This document shows positions 27,677 through 36,580 of a stretch of DNA of 64,000 nt, piece after piece. Origin of the DNA: Phycicoccus sp. Soil802 (GTDB lineage: Bacteria; Actinomycetota; Actinomycetes; Actinomycetales; Dermatophilaceae); assembly GCF_001429605.1 (NCBI RefSeq), contig NZ_LMSS01000001.1:1415-65414 (forward strand), written 5' to 3'. Position numbers and translations under genes: made by a program. The first letter of the stretch is position 1. Every line of letters starts with the position of its first letter. A model generated the notes under the pieces. It made no database searches, had not been told where the DNA came from, and saw only the letters and a list, made by a program, of their open reading frames with translations.

Positions 27677-27837
27677 GGCAGCCTCCGCGGCAGATGTGAT
27701 GGTGGACCCCCCGCCGACTCGATGCTGCCGGCTGATAGGAGCATTCTCTCCTGGGGCACTGACAACCACTGCGCATCCAAGGACGCTGGCTGGGTCCGCC
27801 CCTGTGCTCACCGGGCCAGTGCGGCTACGTTCTCAAC

Positions 27838-28551
27838 ATGTTCGGCACCTCCCGATTTGAGGGACACTTACGCGAGTCATCACGCGAGCTGTTCTCCGCG
27901 AACCGCGACGTGATGTCTTCGGCAGACCTTCTGCCGACGCCGAACGATGTGGACGTGGGCGACGTCGACCTGTTCTTTCGCGGTATCGAGGAGGGACTCA
28001 TCAACCTCCACCCCGGAGGGCGCTTCAACACGCGAGACCGGCCGACCGCTGACGGGCGCTGGGGGCTGCTCTCTCGTTCCAAGCGTGGGGGCTGGTTCAA
28101 CGCCGAGTACCTACCGCAACTCGCCGCCTACGTCGAGGCGATCCTCGATCTGGGCTATCCCCCCGAACGCGTGTTGTTCGAGCTCCCTGCCGTCTCGTTG
28201 CAACTCGACCTGGCGATCCTCGACGACACTGGGCGAGTCGTCGTCCTCGGGGAAGCCAAGAGATCGACACCGGCCTTAGTCACATTGGCTCTTCGCGCCA
28301 TCGAACGTTTCGGCGACGCGGCACCCTCTGATGAAACCAAACGTCGTGGCGACGAACAGCGTCAACTGGCGTGGCGCCTGTGGGCGGTCGCCCCAGACTT
28401 CACCTGGCTGATCGGCCCCGGTCACCGGGAGGCATTTGTTACCGGCATCGACCCGCTGCGGCTTGAGTCCCTGCCTCGGCTGCCCCCAGCAGCCGAACTT
28501 GGGCTGGACCACGCCCCCGCAGAACAACTTCCACCGCCGAGACTCGCATAG
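27838..28551 (+). CDS. PD-(D/E)XK nuclease-like protein
   Basis: This 237-residue protein has LQLDLAILDD and VVVLGEAKRS, giving D124 and E139-x-K141 with E115 upstream, the layout of a restriction-endonuclease-like fold. No helicase or binding domain is attached. The N-terminal half (FNAEYLPQLAAYVEAILDLG) is helical. It begins 161 bases from the VWA start in divergent orientation and converges with the gene at 28604-29002. Confidence 0.6.
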   Translation: MFGTSRFEGHLRESSRELFSANRDVMSSADLLPTPNDVDVGDVDLFFRGIEEGLINLHPGGRFNTRDRPTADGRWGLLSRSKRGGWFNAEYLPQLAAYVEAILDLGYPPERVLFELPAVSLQLDLAILDDTGRVVVLGEAKRSTPALVTLALRAIERFGDAAPSDETKRRGDEQRQLAWRLWAVAPDFTWLIGPGHREAFVTGIDPLRLESLPRLPPAAELGLDHAPAEQLPPPRLA

Positions 28552-28603
28552 TCAAGCGCGGCGCTGCACGGTCGACAACCGACGACCCGGTGGCCCCATT
28601 CGC

Positions 28604-29002
28604 TTAACGCCGCCGGTACAGGTCCCAACTGCGCATGACCTGGTCGCTCATGAAGGTGTCCTTCTGAGCCGGAGATGGCCGTGCCGGCAGCGCCCCAAGA
28701 TCTGTGGCGAGCCGGTAGAACCCGGCTCCCTCATCCGTTCCGCCGCGATGGGTGACCAGGACCGACAGCATCACGCCGCAGTCTGCGTAGGACTCCCGGG
28801 AGATTTCGCCTAGCAACGCCCCGATAGCCGCACGATCGCGATCGAGATTGAAGTCAAAGGGGGCGAAGCCAGTGTCGTCGACGAGCCTGCGGTTCAGGCT
28901 GGAGTAGTCGGTGATCACCTGATCCTCTGCCAGCTCAATCAGGCATCGCCTGGCGGCTGCGCGCAGTTCTTCCCATTCGATCTCGTCGCGACCGTACTTC
29001 AC
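28604..29002 (-). CDS. small unknown protein of a widespread actinobacterial family
   Basis: It has 132 residues from a GTG at 29002 (VKYGRDEIEWEELRAAARRC); the frame stays open to 29095. The sequence is helical at the start (EELRAAARRCLIELAEDQ), then SSLNRRLVDDTGF and GALLGEISRESYADCGVMLS. I recall this kind of short protein as common in actinobacteria but know no function. Bases 28680-28745 are repeated exactly, inverted, at the window start. Confidence 0.65.
   Translation of the reverse strand: MKYGRDEIEWEELRAAARRCLIELAEDQVITDYSSLNRRLVDDTGFAPFDFNLDRDRAAIGALLGEISRESYADCGVMLSVLVTHRGGTDEGAGFYRLATDLGALPARPSPAQKDTFMSDQVMRSWDLYRRR
28680..28745. repeat. 66-bp exact inverted repeat, right copy (partner 1-66)
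   Basis: This copy lies near the 3' end of the minus-strand gene 28604-29002, whose reading continues normally past the repeat to PSPAQKDTFMSDQ and a stop. It therefore looks like the ancestral context, and the copy at the window start looks like the transplanted or artefactual one. Confidence 0.9.
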
Positions 29003-29190
29003 GTTGCCAAATGTAGTCGAAGGCGCGAATTGGTAACGACCGCAACCATGGGACGCCTGCGGTGGCTCGGTACGGGCAAGGAGTTTCGTTGGCACGCTGA
29101 TCGTGACCGTGCCACGAGCTGCCCGACATCGCAGCGCAGATTTCGCCTACCCGTCGTCCAGGGCAGGGCGTCGGGGGCCGACCCGTCCTG

Positions 29191-29206
29191 TGTGACGCGG
29201 GTCACG
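29191..29206. promoter_or_regulatory. CRP/GlxR-like operator
   Basis: TGTGACGCGGGTCACG matches the TGTGA-N6-TCACA consensus of CRP-family regulators except for the last base. It lies in the 592-bp gap upstream of the divergent genes at 29002 (minus) and 29595 (plus). Confidence 0.45.
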
Positions 29207-29399
29207 TGCGAAGCTGGTTGCCGATGATCGCGGGCGGCGGACGTTACTGGTCATGGCGTCGAGGGAGACGCCTCCCATACCCCCGGGGTGCGCATCAACA
29301 GTTCGTCATGGTTGCTGCGTTACCGGGCACGACCGGCATACCGGTCCCATGGGCCGGACCCACCCCGAATCACACATCGGTGGGCTAGCCCGCTACAAC

Positions 29400-29434
29400 G
29401 ATCGGCCCCAGCAACACCGTCGCTGGGGCCGATC
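29400..29434. terminator. perfect 13-bp hairpin in the 29.0-29.6 kb gap
   Basis: GATCGGCCCCAGC and GCTGGGGCCGATC are perfectly complementary around a 9-base loop. It resembles actinobacterial rho-independent terminators without a long T-run, but there is no gene directly upstream on either strand. It may be a remnant, an attenuator or an RNA element. The rest of 29003-29594 holds no supportable gene. Confidence 0.5.
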
Positions 29435-29594
29435 TCATGTTCCGACGCCGTCTGGGCCCCGACTGCAGCCGGCGCGCACGGCCAGTGCCAAGACCTCGGT
29501 CTCCGATCCATTGCGCTTGTGCTGCGGCGCCGGACGATGACGGATGGTTCACCTAGAGCCAGCCCCTCTCAATCCTCAAGAAGGAGCCCTACGC

Positions 29595-29852
29595 ATGGCC
29601 TCAGACCAGCACGGCATCACCCCACTGGTTCCCATGCCGCCCTCGGTCTGGGACGACATCATGCTCGTCCGCAGTACCGGGCTGGTGCACCTGTTGGACA
29701 GTGCAGTCGTGGCCGCGGCGTTGGATGTTCTCGGCATGCACGATTCGGCTGGGTGGATCCAGCAGAACCTAGCCAGCTACATCGGCACAGTGCTGTTCGG
29801 CATGGACGATGCGGCGACTGACGCCCCCGGCCCCAGCTCGCCCAGACGCTGA
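29595..29852 (+). CDS. DUF5049-like small protein
   Basis: It has 85 residues from the ATG at 29595 (MASDQHGITP), with AAGGAG upstream. The core (PSVWDDIMLVRSTGLVHLLD, then SAGWIQQNLASYIGTVLFGM) has the W-D-x-I-M-x-V-R-x-T/S-G pattern I associate with DUF5049, a short domain found in phage and accessory genes. Function unknown. Confidence 0.6.
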   Translation: MASDQHGITPLVPMPPSVWDDIMLVRSTGLVHLLDSAVVAAALDVLGMHDSAGWIQQNLASYIGTVLFGMDDAATDAPGPSSPRR

Positions 29853-30282
29853 TCGGGACTGGCTTAGCCTCTGCTTCTCGGCTACCGGCCACGGAAGGCG
29901 GGACTGTCAGCCCGACGCCAGATTGAGCTGGTCGCGACTGGCCCTCCCGTGGGCCTTGGGGATCCGCTGCTCGATGACGCTTGATCCGCCGATTCTTGCT
30001 ATACGCGCTATACGCTGCTCGACACGTTGAGCGGTGCACCTGGCGAGCCGCATCTCATCCGGTGGACTGGGACGGCACATCGGTTGCATTGCCTTGCTAC
30101 CAAACGCTCGTTAAGTGTGGGTAAGTCTGGAACGGCGGGGAGTCGCGCGGTTAGGCAACACACCAACCACACGGGCCGGCGATGCTGAACACCAGACGCG
30201 CAAGCCGATCAGGCTGCTCGAAGGGTGCGGCCCAGTTCCCCGCTCAGGCGTCACATGCGCCGCGATCCAGGTCGGCGAACGA
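29853..30282. other. 430-bp non-coding convergent gap with a short tandem repeat
   Basis: No supportable gene. GCTATACGC occurs twice in tandem near 29998-30015. Nothing else was recognised. Confidence 0.4.
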
Positions 30283-32139
30283 TCAGGCGACTGGTTCGAT
30301 GACCAACCTCTCGTGGTGGGCCGCCGAGGTCGCCGGAGCGAGGCCGCGAAGAACAACCGCGACGATGCTGAACACCAACAGCAGAGCCATGGAAAGGCAC
30401 AGTGTGTCGAACGGCTCGCTGAGGGCCAGGCCGGCTGCGGTCAGTGCACCGGCGACGACCCCCGCGAGGACCAGCGCCCACGACGGCAGGGTGCGGGCTG
30501 GCGGTCTGGCGTGGAGCAACGCCCATCCGCCCGCGACGAGGAGGCCGAGCGCTGTGGCTGCGAGGAGTGTCCAGAGTCCTGCCGAGGTAAGGGTAGGGAT
30601 GGCTCGCCCCGCGCGTGGCATGGAGGCGAGGGCGGCAAAGAGCCCCAGCAAACCTGCGCCGGTGACGACTCCCAAGGCTGCTTGCAGGAGCGCCCGCGTT
30701 CGCTCTTGACGCTCTGCGACGACGGTCCGCTGGTCGTCCAGGGTGAGTTGCAGGAGCTGCTCCAGGACCTCAATGCTCGCCGCGACGTTGTCGTCGACCT
30801 GGGTGCGGCCCGGCGCGGGTGCCATTGCGTCCTGGAGCGCGGTGGGGGCCAGTTCTCGGCGCAAGTGACTCGGATTGGTCCAGCTCTTGAAGTTCGAGTC
30901 GTTGAGGAGCTGGTCACCCAGTAGCTGCCGCAGCTGAGTGCGTGCGCGCACCCCTCGCACGAGTCTGAGGCGACGCCCGAGGTCGCGTCGCGATTCGGGG
31001 AGACTCCCCGTGGCCGGATCGGTGGCGCCTGGTTGCGGGCGCCTCTTGTCTGAGGATCCGGTGGTGGCCGCTGGACTGGGTTCGGTGCATCCGAAGTTCG
31101 CGATCTCGTCAGCGACGGCCCAGAAGTCCCGAGCTTGACGGCCCATGGTGGCTGCCATCGGCACGAGCTCCAGGACGATCCCGTCACCACCCCACCCCAG
31201 ATAGTCGTGATAGATCGAAAACGCGTCGAGATCGAGCACTGCCACACGGCCGTCCGAGCGCATCGCGCACATGGCAGTCTCGCGGGCACGTTCCGCAGCT
31301 ACTTCCACCTCACGGTAAGCCCACTGGAAGGTTCCCTGGCGCGAGTCAAGCTCATCGGCGCCGAGACCCTCTCCGGCCGTAGCCCTCTCGAGCAGGTCGC
31401 GGATTCCCATGCCTTGGGTGGACGCGCTGATTCCCGTCACGAGACCTTCGATCTGTCGGATGCCAGAGATCGAGGTACGCCGCGGCACCATGAGCTCGAC
31501 GATGTCGCGGTCCACCAAGGCCGGACCGGCACCGTGTGCGTCCGCTAGGGCCTCGAGGGCCTTCGCCCGCTCGCCAAAAAGGCTGCGCAGCGACGCGGGT
31601 CGTTCCCCCCACAAGTGCTGGATGAGGTCGCCCACCGAGGGCTGTCCGTCCCCGTGCCGCGGCGCCTCCCGCAACATCGCGCCCAGGGCGTCCGTCTGCG
31701 CTGCCAGATCGTCGGTGTTCGCCACCAGCCGTTCGAAGGCGACGACGAACCCTTGCCCGGCCACGTGCCACAGGGAGGCGGCTCGTGCCTCGGTGGTGGC
31801 GATCGGTTGATCGGCCTCAGATCGCTCAGCCAGTGTTGCCGTCGAACGCCCGAAGACAACGGGTGTAGGGCCGCGATCAACGGTGTGCGCCAGCAGCACC
31901 GGCTCCTGCCAGCCCCACGTGCCAGTAGCTCGCTCGGGCACCCAGCGAACCGCTTCGGACGCGGCGATCCAGCGGCGGGACCGCGCGGCCAGAAACGGGT
32001 CGGTCGAGGGATCCATGTCAGGTTCTACAGCCTCCTCTAGTCCAGTGTCGGGAAGTTGCAGAGGGAGAAGAAGGGCATACAAGGAGCCAGTCAGGTCCTG
32101 AGGGCCTAGAAGTCCGATCACGTTGCTGCTCAGTCCCAT
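30283..32139 (-). CDS. unknown protein with four C-terminal membrane helices
   Basis: This 618-residue protein begins at ATG 32139 (an internal ATG opens MDPSTDPFL near residue 42). A long soluble N-terminal part (to about 470) has no recognised motif; segments such as VLDLDAFSIYHDYLG look like a folded enzyme or binding domain. The last 130 residues contain four hydrophobic spans (ALGVVTGAGLLGLFAALA, LLAATALGLLVAGGWALL, LVLAGVVAGALTAAGLAL, MALLLVFSIVAVVLRGLA). It is divergent from 32297-33307 across 157 bases, a possible two-gene module with a membrane effector. Confidence 0.6.
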   Translation of the reverse strand: MGLSSNVIGLLGPQDLTGSLYALLLPLQLPDTGLEEAVEPDMDPSTDPFLAARSRRWIAASEAVRWVPERATGTWGWQEPVLLAHTVDRGPTPVVFGRSTATLAERSEADQPIATTEARAASLWHVAGQGFVVAFERLVANTDDLAAQTDALGAMLREAPRHGDGQPSVGDLIQHLWGERPASLRSLFGERAKALEALADAHGAGPALVDRDIVELMVPRRTSISGIRQIEGLVTGISASTQGMGIRDLLERATAGEGLGADELDSRQGTFQWAYREVEVAAERARETAMCAMRSDGRVAVLDLDAFSIYHDYLGWGGDGIVLELVPMAATMGRQARDFWAVADEIANFGCTEPSPAATTGSSDKRRPQPGATDPATGSLPESRRDLGRRLRLVRGVRARTQLRQLLGDQLLNDSNFKSWTNPSHLRRELAPTALQDAMAPAPGRTQVDDNVAASIEVLEQLLQLTLDDQRTVVAERQERTRALLQAALGVVTGAGLLGLFAALASMPRAGRAIPTLTSAGLWTLLAATALGLLVAGGWALLHARPPARTLPSWALVLAGVVAGALTAAGLALSEPFDTLCLSMALLLVFSIVAVVLRGLAPATSAAHHERLVIEPVA

Positions 32140-32296
32140 TCACTCGTAGTGGATGCCCTCCGGGGCCTCGGCCGAGTAGGTGAAAAATACCCAAATCGGC
32201 AGCGGCCGCCGAATGTAACACCTAGGGTCTGCGCGGCGAGGAAGAACGACAAAGATCGCTAACGAGTCAAACCCGGCAGACAAGGACATGTAGCGC

Positions 32297-33307
32297 ATGA
32301 GCACCGTGACCGCCAGCATTCTGGTTGGTAACCGCCACCGCAGACGCGGAGGAATCCAACCGGGGTGGTTGGTCCTTCTACACGAGGGCAGCGGAGCGGC
32401 ATGGCAGCTCGTCAGGTTGAACCTCTTCGAGGGAGACGAGCCCGGGGCGCTGGACGAAGCACCCGGAGTGCGGTGGGTTACGGACCCGAACGGTGACCTA
32501 GTGGGGGACCTCGCGCTACTGCTCCAGCTGCACCTCGTCGAGAATGCGGAACTGCGCGAGATGGTTCGGGAAGTGCCCCAGCTTGTGACGCGGCGCGTCG
32601 CTGACCTCTCAGCGCTTTCCGCCCGCGAGCGGGAAATCTACGCTGCGGCCCTCACCCGGGCCCGTCTCGCCGAGGGGAGTCGCTGGCTTTCAGCCACCCG
32701 ACTACAGGGCAGTCGGCTCGACCTCGACGCCCTGAGCGCCCTGCCGGGTTGGAGCGTAGACCTCGTAGACCAGCAGGACCGGTCAACGCTCAAACCGAAC
32801 ACACACTGGGCCGCCGAAGGAGTCGACCAGGAGGCTCCCAGTGACGCCCAGACTGCTGTCTCACGGTTCGTCACCGGGGTCACCTTCAACGCGATCGCCA
32901 CGGCAACCCTCAGTGATTTCCTGTCCCGAGCAGCCCGCGGTCCAGCCGAAGAAACGGCTTCCGCGTTGCAGGCGTGGAGTGAAGCCAGTCTGGACGCACT
33001 CGAGCGGGCTGGCGCCTTCACCGAGGGCGAAGCCGCCGGACTGGCGCTCGTCATCGAAGACCTCACCCCACACCAAGCCCGGCTGCTGGGAGCGCTACTG
33101 GCACAGCGCGGGTCCGCCAGGGACGCAGGCATGTCGCGCGAGCGGCTCGGCGATCAGGAACAGCAGTTGCAGGACCTGTTCGTCCTGACCGCTCGGATCA
33201 CCGGGCATGCCATCGCCCTCGCCAGCAATCGGTTTCAGCTGCCTCCGTGGCTTGTCATCGACGCACTCGACCCCACGACGCGGCACGCCCTCCCGTACTA
33301 CATCTGA
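32297..33307 (+). CDS. unknown protein divergent from the membrane protein
   Basis: This 336-residue soluble protein has no recognised domain. It begins with a basic beta-rich segment (ASILVGNRHRRRGGIQPGWL) and continues with helices (ARLLGALLAQRGSARDAG). It is separated from the head-to-head gene 30283-32139 by a region with AT-rich patches that should hold both promoters. Confidence 0.6.
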   Translation: MSTVTASILVGNRHRRRGGIQPGWLVLLHEGSGAAWQLVRLNLFEGDEPGALDEAPGVRWVTDPNGDLVGDLALLLQLHLVENAELREMVREVPQLVTRRVADLSALSAREREIYAAALTRARLAEGSRWLSATRLQGSRLDLDALSALPGWSVDLVDQQDRSTLKPNTHWAAEGVDQEAPSDAQTAVSRFVTGVTFNAIATATLSDFLSRAARGPAEETASALQAWSEASLDALERAGAFTEGEAAGLALVIEDLTPHQARLLGALLAQRGSARDAGMSRERLGDQEQQLQDLFVLTARITGHAIALASNRFQLPPWLVIDALDPTTRHALPYYI

Positions 33308-33470
33308 CCCACCAGCCCTACCCCCTCACAGTCACCGCGACTGGCCCGTGGCGGACCTTCACCCACCCGGTGAGCGCGCCGCAATCCCTTCCGCCCACGG
33401 TCGCTCGAAGCCGAGATTGCCGCGCCATAGCGCGCCGACAGGCTTTGGTGCGCACTAAAGGAGATATGCC

Positions 33471-33797
33471 TTGACCAACATGACCTACCGGAACTACCAG
33501 GCCCCACCAGAGCACCGACAGTTCAGCGGCATGGCCATCACCGGGTTCGTGTTCAGCCTGCTTTGGCTGGGCGGACTCGGCTCGCTAGCCGCCGTAGTCG
33601 TATGCGGGGTCGCAATGAAACGCGCCAAAACGCGCGGTCAGAACGGGCGTGGGCTGGCCGTCGCCGGCCTCATCCTCGGCATCCTGGGCCTGCTCGCTAC
33701 CATCTGGCTCGTACTCGTCGTGGTCGGCCTCGGTTCGGCCATGGACAGCGAGTTTCAGTCGATGTCGGACTGTCTTAACAGCGCCGCAGACCCCTGA
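33471..33797 (+). CDS. DUF4190-type small membrane protein
   Basis: It has 108 residues. AAAGGAG lies about seven bases before a TTG at 33471, which fits better than the ATG at 33480. Two hydrophobic helices (GMAITGFVFSLLWLGGLGSL..., GLAVAGLILGILGLLATIWL) flank a short basic, conserved loop (KRAKTRGQNGRG), the classic DUF4190 layout. It is an inner-membrane protein of unknown role. Confidence 0.75.
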   Translation: MTNMTYRNYQAPPEHRQFSGMAITGFVFSLLWLGGLGSLAAVVVCGVAMKRAKTRGQNGRGLAVAGLILGILGLLATIWLVLVVVGLGSAMDSEFQSMSDCLNSAADP

Positions 33798-33827
33798 CAT
33801 GCTGATCTCCTACCAGTTGTTGGCAGC

Positions 33828-34520
33828 GTGACGACCCCGGAGGGCGTCACCCAATCGAAGTCGATGATGGAGGTGTCGCACCGGCTCTCGTGGGTCGCCC
33901 GCCGTTCACCCGGGACATGGGCCGCCGTGGTCACAGTGGTTGCCGTCTTGCTTGCAATGGGTCAGCGACTCGTGAGTGGGTGGGCGGTCTCGATAGTGGC
34001 GATGCTCTTCGGGACCGGGGCGCTGGTGTTGATCTGGCATGGACTGCGGGTCCGACAGGCAAACCAGCTCCCCGCCCGCCCGCCTACCCCTTCGCGGCGT
34101 GTTGCAGAACTGGACTTCAGCGTTCCGGAGCCTGCTCGGCGAGTTCCGGTGCTCGCGGACTTCTGCACGATTTGTGGCCGAGCGTTGTCAAACCCCGCCA
34201 GCCGACTGGCCCGCGTCGGATCAGAATGCGTCAAAGTGCACGGGCCGCGACCCCTGTCTGTTCTAAACCCCGCCTACGGCGAGTGGGTCGTTTCCAAACG
34301 AGTGGCTGAGGCGGAGGCAGCTGCAAAACAACGCTCCCTTGATCGCCAACACGACCAGGCCCTCTTGCTACATACCCGGGACGTGCGTCGCTGGGAGCTC
34401 AGCCTCGAGACGCCGGAGATGGTTCGACGTCGCCTCGTCAGGATCGAAGGCCAGCGACTTGCTGGGGCGGGGCTAACACTGACTGCCGGCATCGCCGCCG
34501 CACAATTGCTTGGCTCGTAG
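33828..34520 (+). CDS. membrane protein with DUF6011-like zinc ribbon
   Basis: It has 230 residues from a GTG at 33828 (ATG alternatives a few codons in). Two hydrophobic helices (about 30-70) precede a cysteine motif DFCTICGRALSNPASRLARV followed by GSECVKVHG, which matches DUF6011 (C-x2-C-GR-LxNPxS...GxxC). A charged helical C-terminus follows. It starts 30 bases after the DUF4190 gene, probably co-transcribed. Confidence 0.65.
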   Translation: MTTPEGVTQSKSMMEVSHRLSWVARRSPGTWAAVVTVVAVLLAMGQRLVSGWAVSIVAMLFGTGALVLIWHGLRVRQANQLPARPPTPSRRVAELDFSVPEPARRVPVLADFCTICGRALSNPASRLARVGSECVKVHGPRPLSVLNPAYGEWVVSKRVAEAEAAAKQRSLDRQHDQALLLHTRDVRRWELSLETPEMVRRRLVRIEGQRLAGAGLTLTAGIAAAQLLGS

Positions 34521-34532
34521 CCGAGCAGTTGT
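34502..34532 (+). terminator. hairpin over the stop of the DUF6011-like gene
   Basis: ACAATTGCTTGG and CCGAGCAGTTGT pair over 12 positions (two G-U pairs) around a 7-base loop containing the stop codon. No T-tract. The remaining gap to 34832 holds nothing recognisable. Confidence 0.45.
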
Positions 34533-34832
34533 GGGCGACCACGAACCGTTGCGCGAGTGAAGGGGAGCTCGCCGACCTCAAGGTTCAGCTGCGCTGGGCT
34601 CGGGCGCCGCAGCGTGCTGAGCAATGATGCGCGTTAACCGAAGGATGGTCACCGCTTGCCCGACGACACCAACCGACGCGTCGCTACCACCGCCGATGAC
34701 GGGCCCGCCGCGGCTCGAGGACCAGGACTAACCCGAACCTCGGCCTCAGTGTGCGCGCCAGGCTCGTGCAAGTTCCTCCGTTTTGCCCGCAATGCCGCAC
34801 CGTGCGCCATGACCACGCCCTAATGTTCAAGC

Positions 34833-36413
34833 ATGACTGAGCAGCAATCCGTCCTCGTCGAGGTGTATCCGGGCGAGTTCGCCGTTTTCGGCGGGTTCGA
34901 CCTGAAGGGTTCGACGATCGAACCCGCCCCACTACTTCCGCGCGCGGCCAGGAAGTCGTTCGAAGACACGATCTCGGGAGCGATCGGGGCGGGAAATATC
35001 GGCGCTCAGGCTATGGCGGCTCTGGGGAGTTTCGAAGGGCTGGTACGGCTCAGCCCTGCGACACTGGATGCGATGCGAGCCGGCGCGACGCCCATGTCGA
35101 ACGGAGTCTTCAACCTCGGATCCTTGACCGATAGCAGCGGCCATATTGTGCAAACGGTTCAGTGGACAAGTGCGGGCGCGGGCTTGGCTTCGCTTCCTGC
35201 GGTGGCCGCTGCGGTTGGCCCCGCACTGGCACTGATGGCCATACAGATGCAACTCGCCAAGATCACTCGCCTGGTCCGGGAGAACCTCCAACTGACGGAT
35301 GCCCTGCTGGAAGAACTCCGCACCGAGCGATGGGCGACAGTTCAGGGGCAGCACGAAGGCATGTTGGCGATGATCGGCGAGGCTCGCTCGATTGGTGCGG
35401 TCAATGACAACATCTGGCAGAACGTCCAGGGCAACGAGATGGTGCTCCAGGTCACCAGGGTCGAGTTCCGGCGAAACGTCGATCGCCACGTGTCGAAGTT
35501 GAACAGTGCTAGGGGCCCCATCGCGGTCCGGGAGATCCTCGACCACCACGGCGACGCCATCGTCGCGGACGTCCAAGGGCTCCTGCAAGCGCAGGCAGCC
35601 TGGTTCACCTACCAAGCCATCCGTGCCGGGAATCTACAGTTCAACATCGACAAAGACCCCACTGCTGCGCAGCACATCCAGACGGTCGTCACCAATGCTC
35701 GCAAGCACCATGAGCAAGACCTTGCCGACGCTGCGAGACTGATCGATGCCCTCGTCCGACGCTCGTCGGCAATGGTCGACGCGAAGGGTTCGGCAAGCAT
35801 CCCGTTCGGCAGGAAGCGCCGCGCGGCGAAAGACGTGGCTCGTGCGGGCAAGATCCTTCGAGACCAGCTGAGTTTCCTACATGACGGATGGGACCTAGCG
35901 GACCCGCCGGTTCAGGTCCCACACATCGCAGCGGTGGAAGGTGGCGTCGTCCCGGACAAGGTTCTTCGAGTCCTTCGTTGGCACCTGCGCCCACAAGAGC
36001 AGCTGCATGCGATCGCCGCCGCCCAGGATCAGTCGTCTTCACGCAACAACTGGGCCTGGAAGTTGCAGGATGATTGGCTCGTCGCTGCCGTGACCAACGA
36101 ACGCGTCATCGTCGCAAAGCAAAAAGACCTGGACGCGAGCGGGGAGGTCGCCGGCGAGATCCCGCTGGACAGTGTTCGGTACGTGCGTTACGAGCCAGGT
36201 ACCGGAAAGCCGAATCGTTCTGACGCTCGGATCGGCATTGCCACCGCCGACCGTGACCTCAACCTCAAGTTCGCGGAATGGGCCACAGCGGGAACTGATC
36301 GCCGGCAGGTTGACACCTTCGCCCTGTTGCTCCGAAGTCAAATGCGCCTGCCGGCAGAAGAAGTGCCGGTCAGCCCGATCGCATCGCCCCACCCCATCAC
36401 AGCGGCCACCTGA
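34833..36413 (+). CDS. unknown protein with C-terminal PH-like region
   Basis: It has 526 residues from the ATG at 34833. A hydrophobic segment at about 110-135 (LASLPAVAAAVGPALALMAI) leads into a coiled-coil region (LAKITRLVRENLQLTDALLE). The C-terminal part (WKLQDDWLVAAVTNERVIVA and SVRYVRYEPG) resembles bacterial PH-like domains. It could be a membrane-associated scaffold; no catalytic motif is visible. Confidence 0.55.
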   Translation: MTEQQSVLVEVYPGEFAVFGGFDLKGSTIEPAPLLPRAARKSFEDTISGAIGAGNIGAQAMAALGSFEGLVRLSPATLDAMRAGATPMSNGVFNLGSLTDSSGHIVQTVQWTSAGAGLASLPAVAAAVGPALALMAIQMQLAKITRLVRENLQLTDALLEELRTERWATVQGQHEGMLAMIGEARSIGAVNDNIWQNVQGNEMVLQVTRVEFRRNVDRHVSKLNSARGPIAVREILDHHGDAIVADVQGLLQAQAAWFTYQAIRAGNLQFNIDKDPTAAQHIQTVVTNARKHHEQDLADAARLIDALVRRSSAMVDAKGSASIPFGRKRRAAKDVARAGKILRDQLSFLHDGWDLADPPVQVPHIAAVEGGVVPDKVLRVLRWHLRPQEQLHAIAAAQDQSSSRNNWAWKLQDDWLVAAVTNERVIVAKQKDLDASGEVAGEIPLDSVRYVRYEPGTGKPNRSDARIGIATADRDLNLKFAEWATAGTDRRQVDTFALLLRSQMRLPAEEVPVSPIASPHPITAAT

Positions 36414-36580
36414 TCGGCTTAGAGCAATGTCTTACCCGGACGAAACACCCCCCTGTAGAAGGCCAAGCCTCCCCCTGGGCCACGCGAAGTGGGAGCAGCA
36501 CCTCGCCAGAGGGATGTCGCCCGGCTCGATTAGTGTCCGAAGCGCCATAGCAAGGAGACCTACGAGGGAGTGCCAACTAC

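Noticed and set aside
29206-29400. tRNA gene in the gap before the hairpin
   Set aside because: GC-rich palindromic stretches were checked by eye, but no T-loop GTTCGAATC-type motif with matching arms was found.
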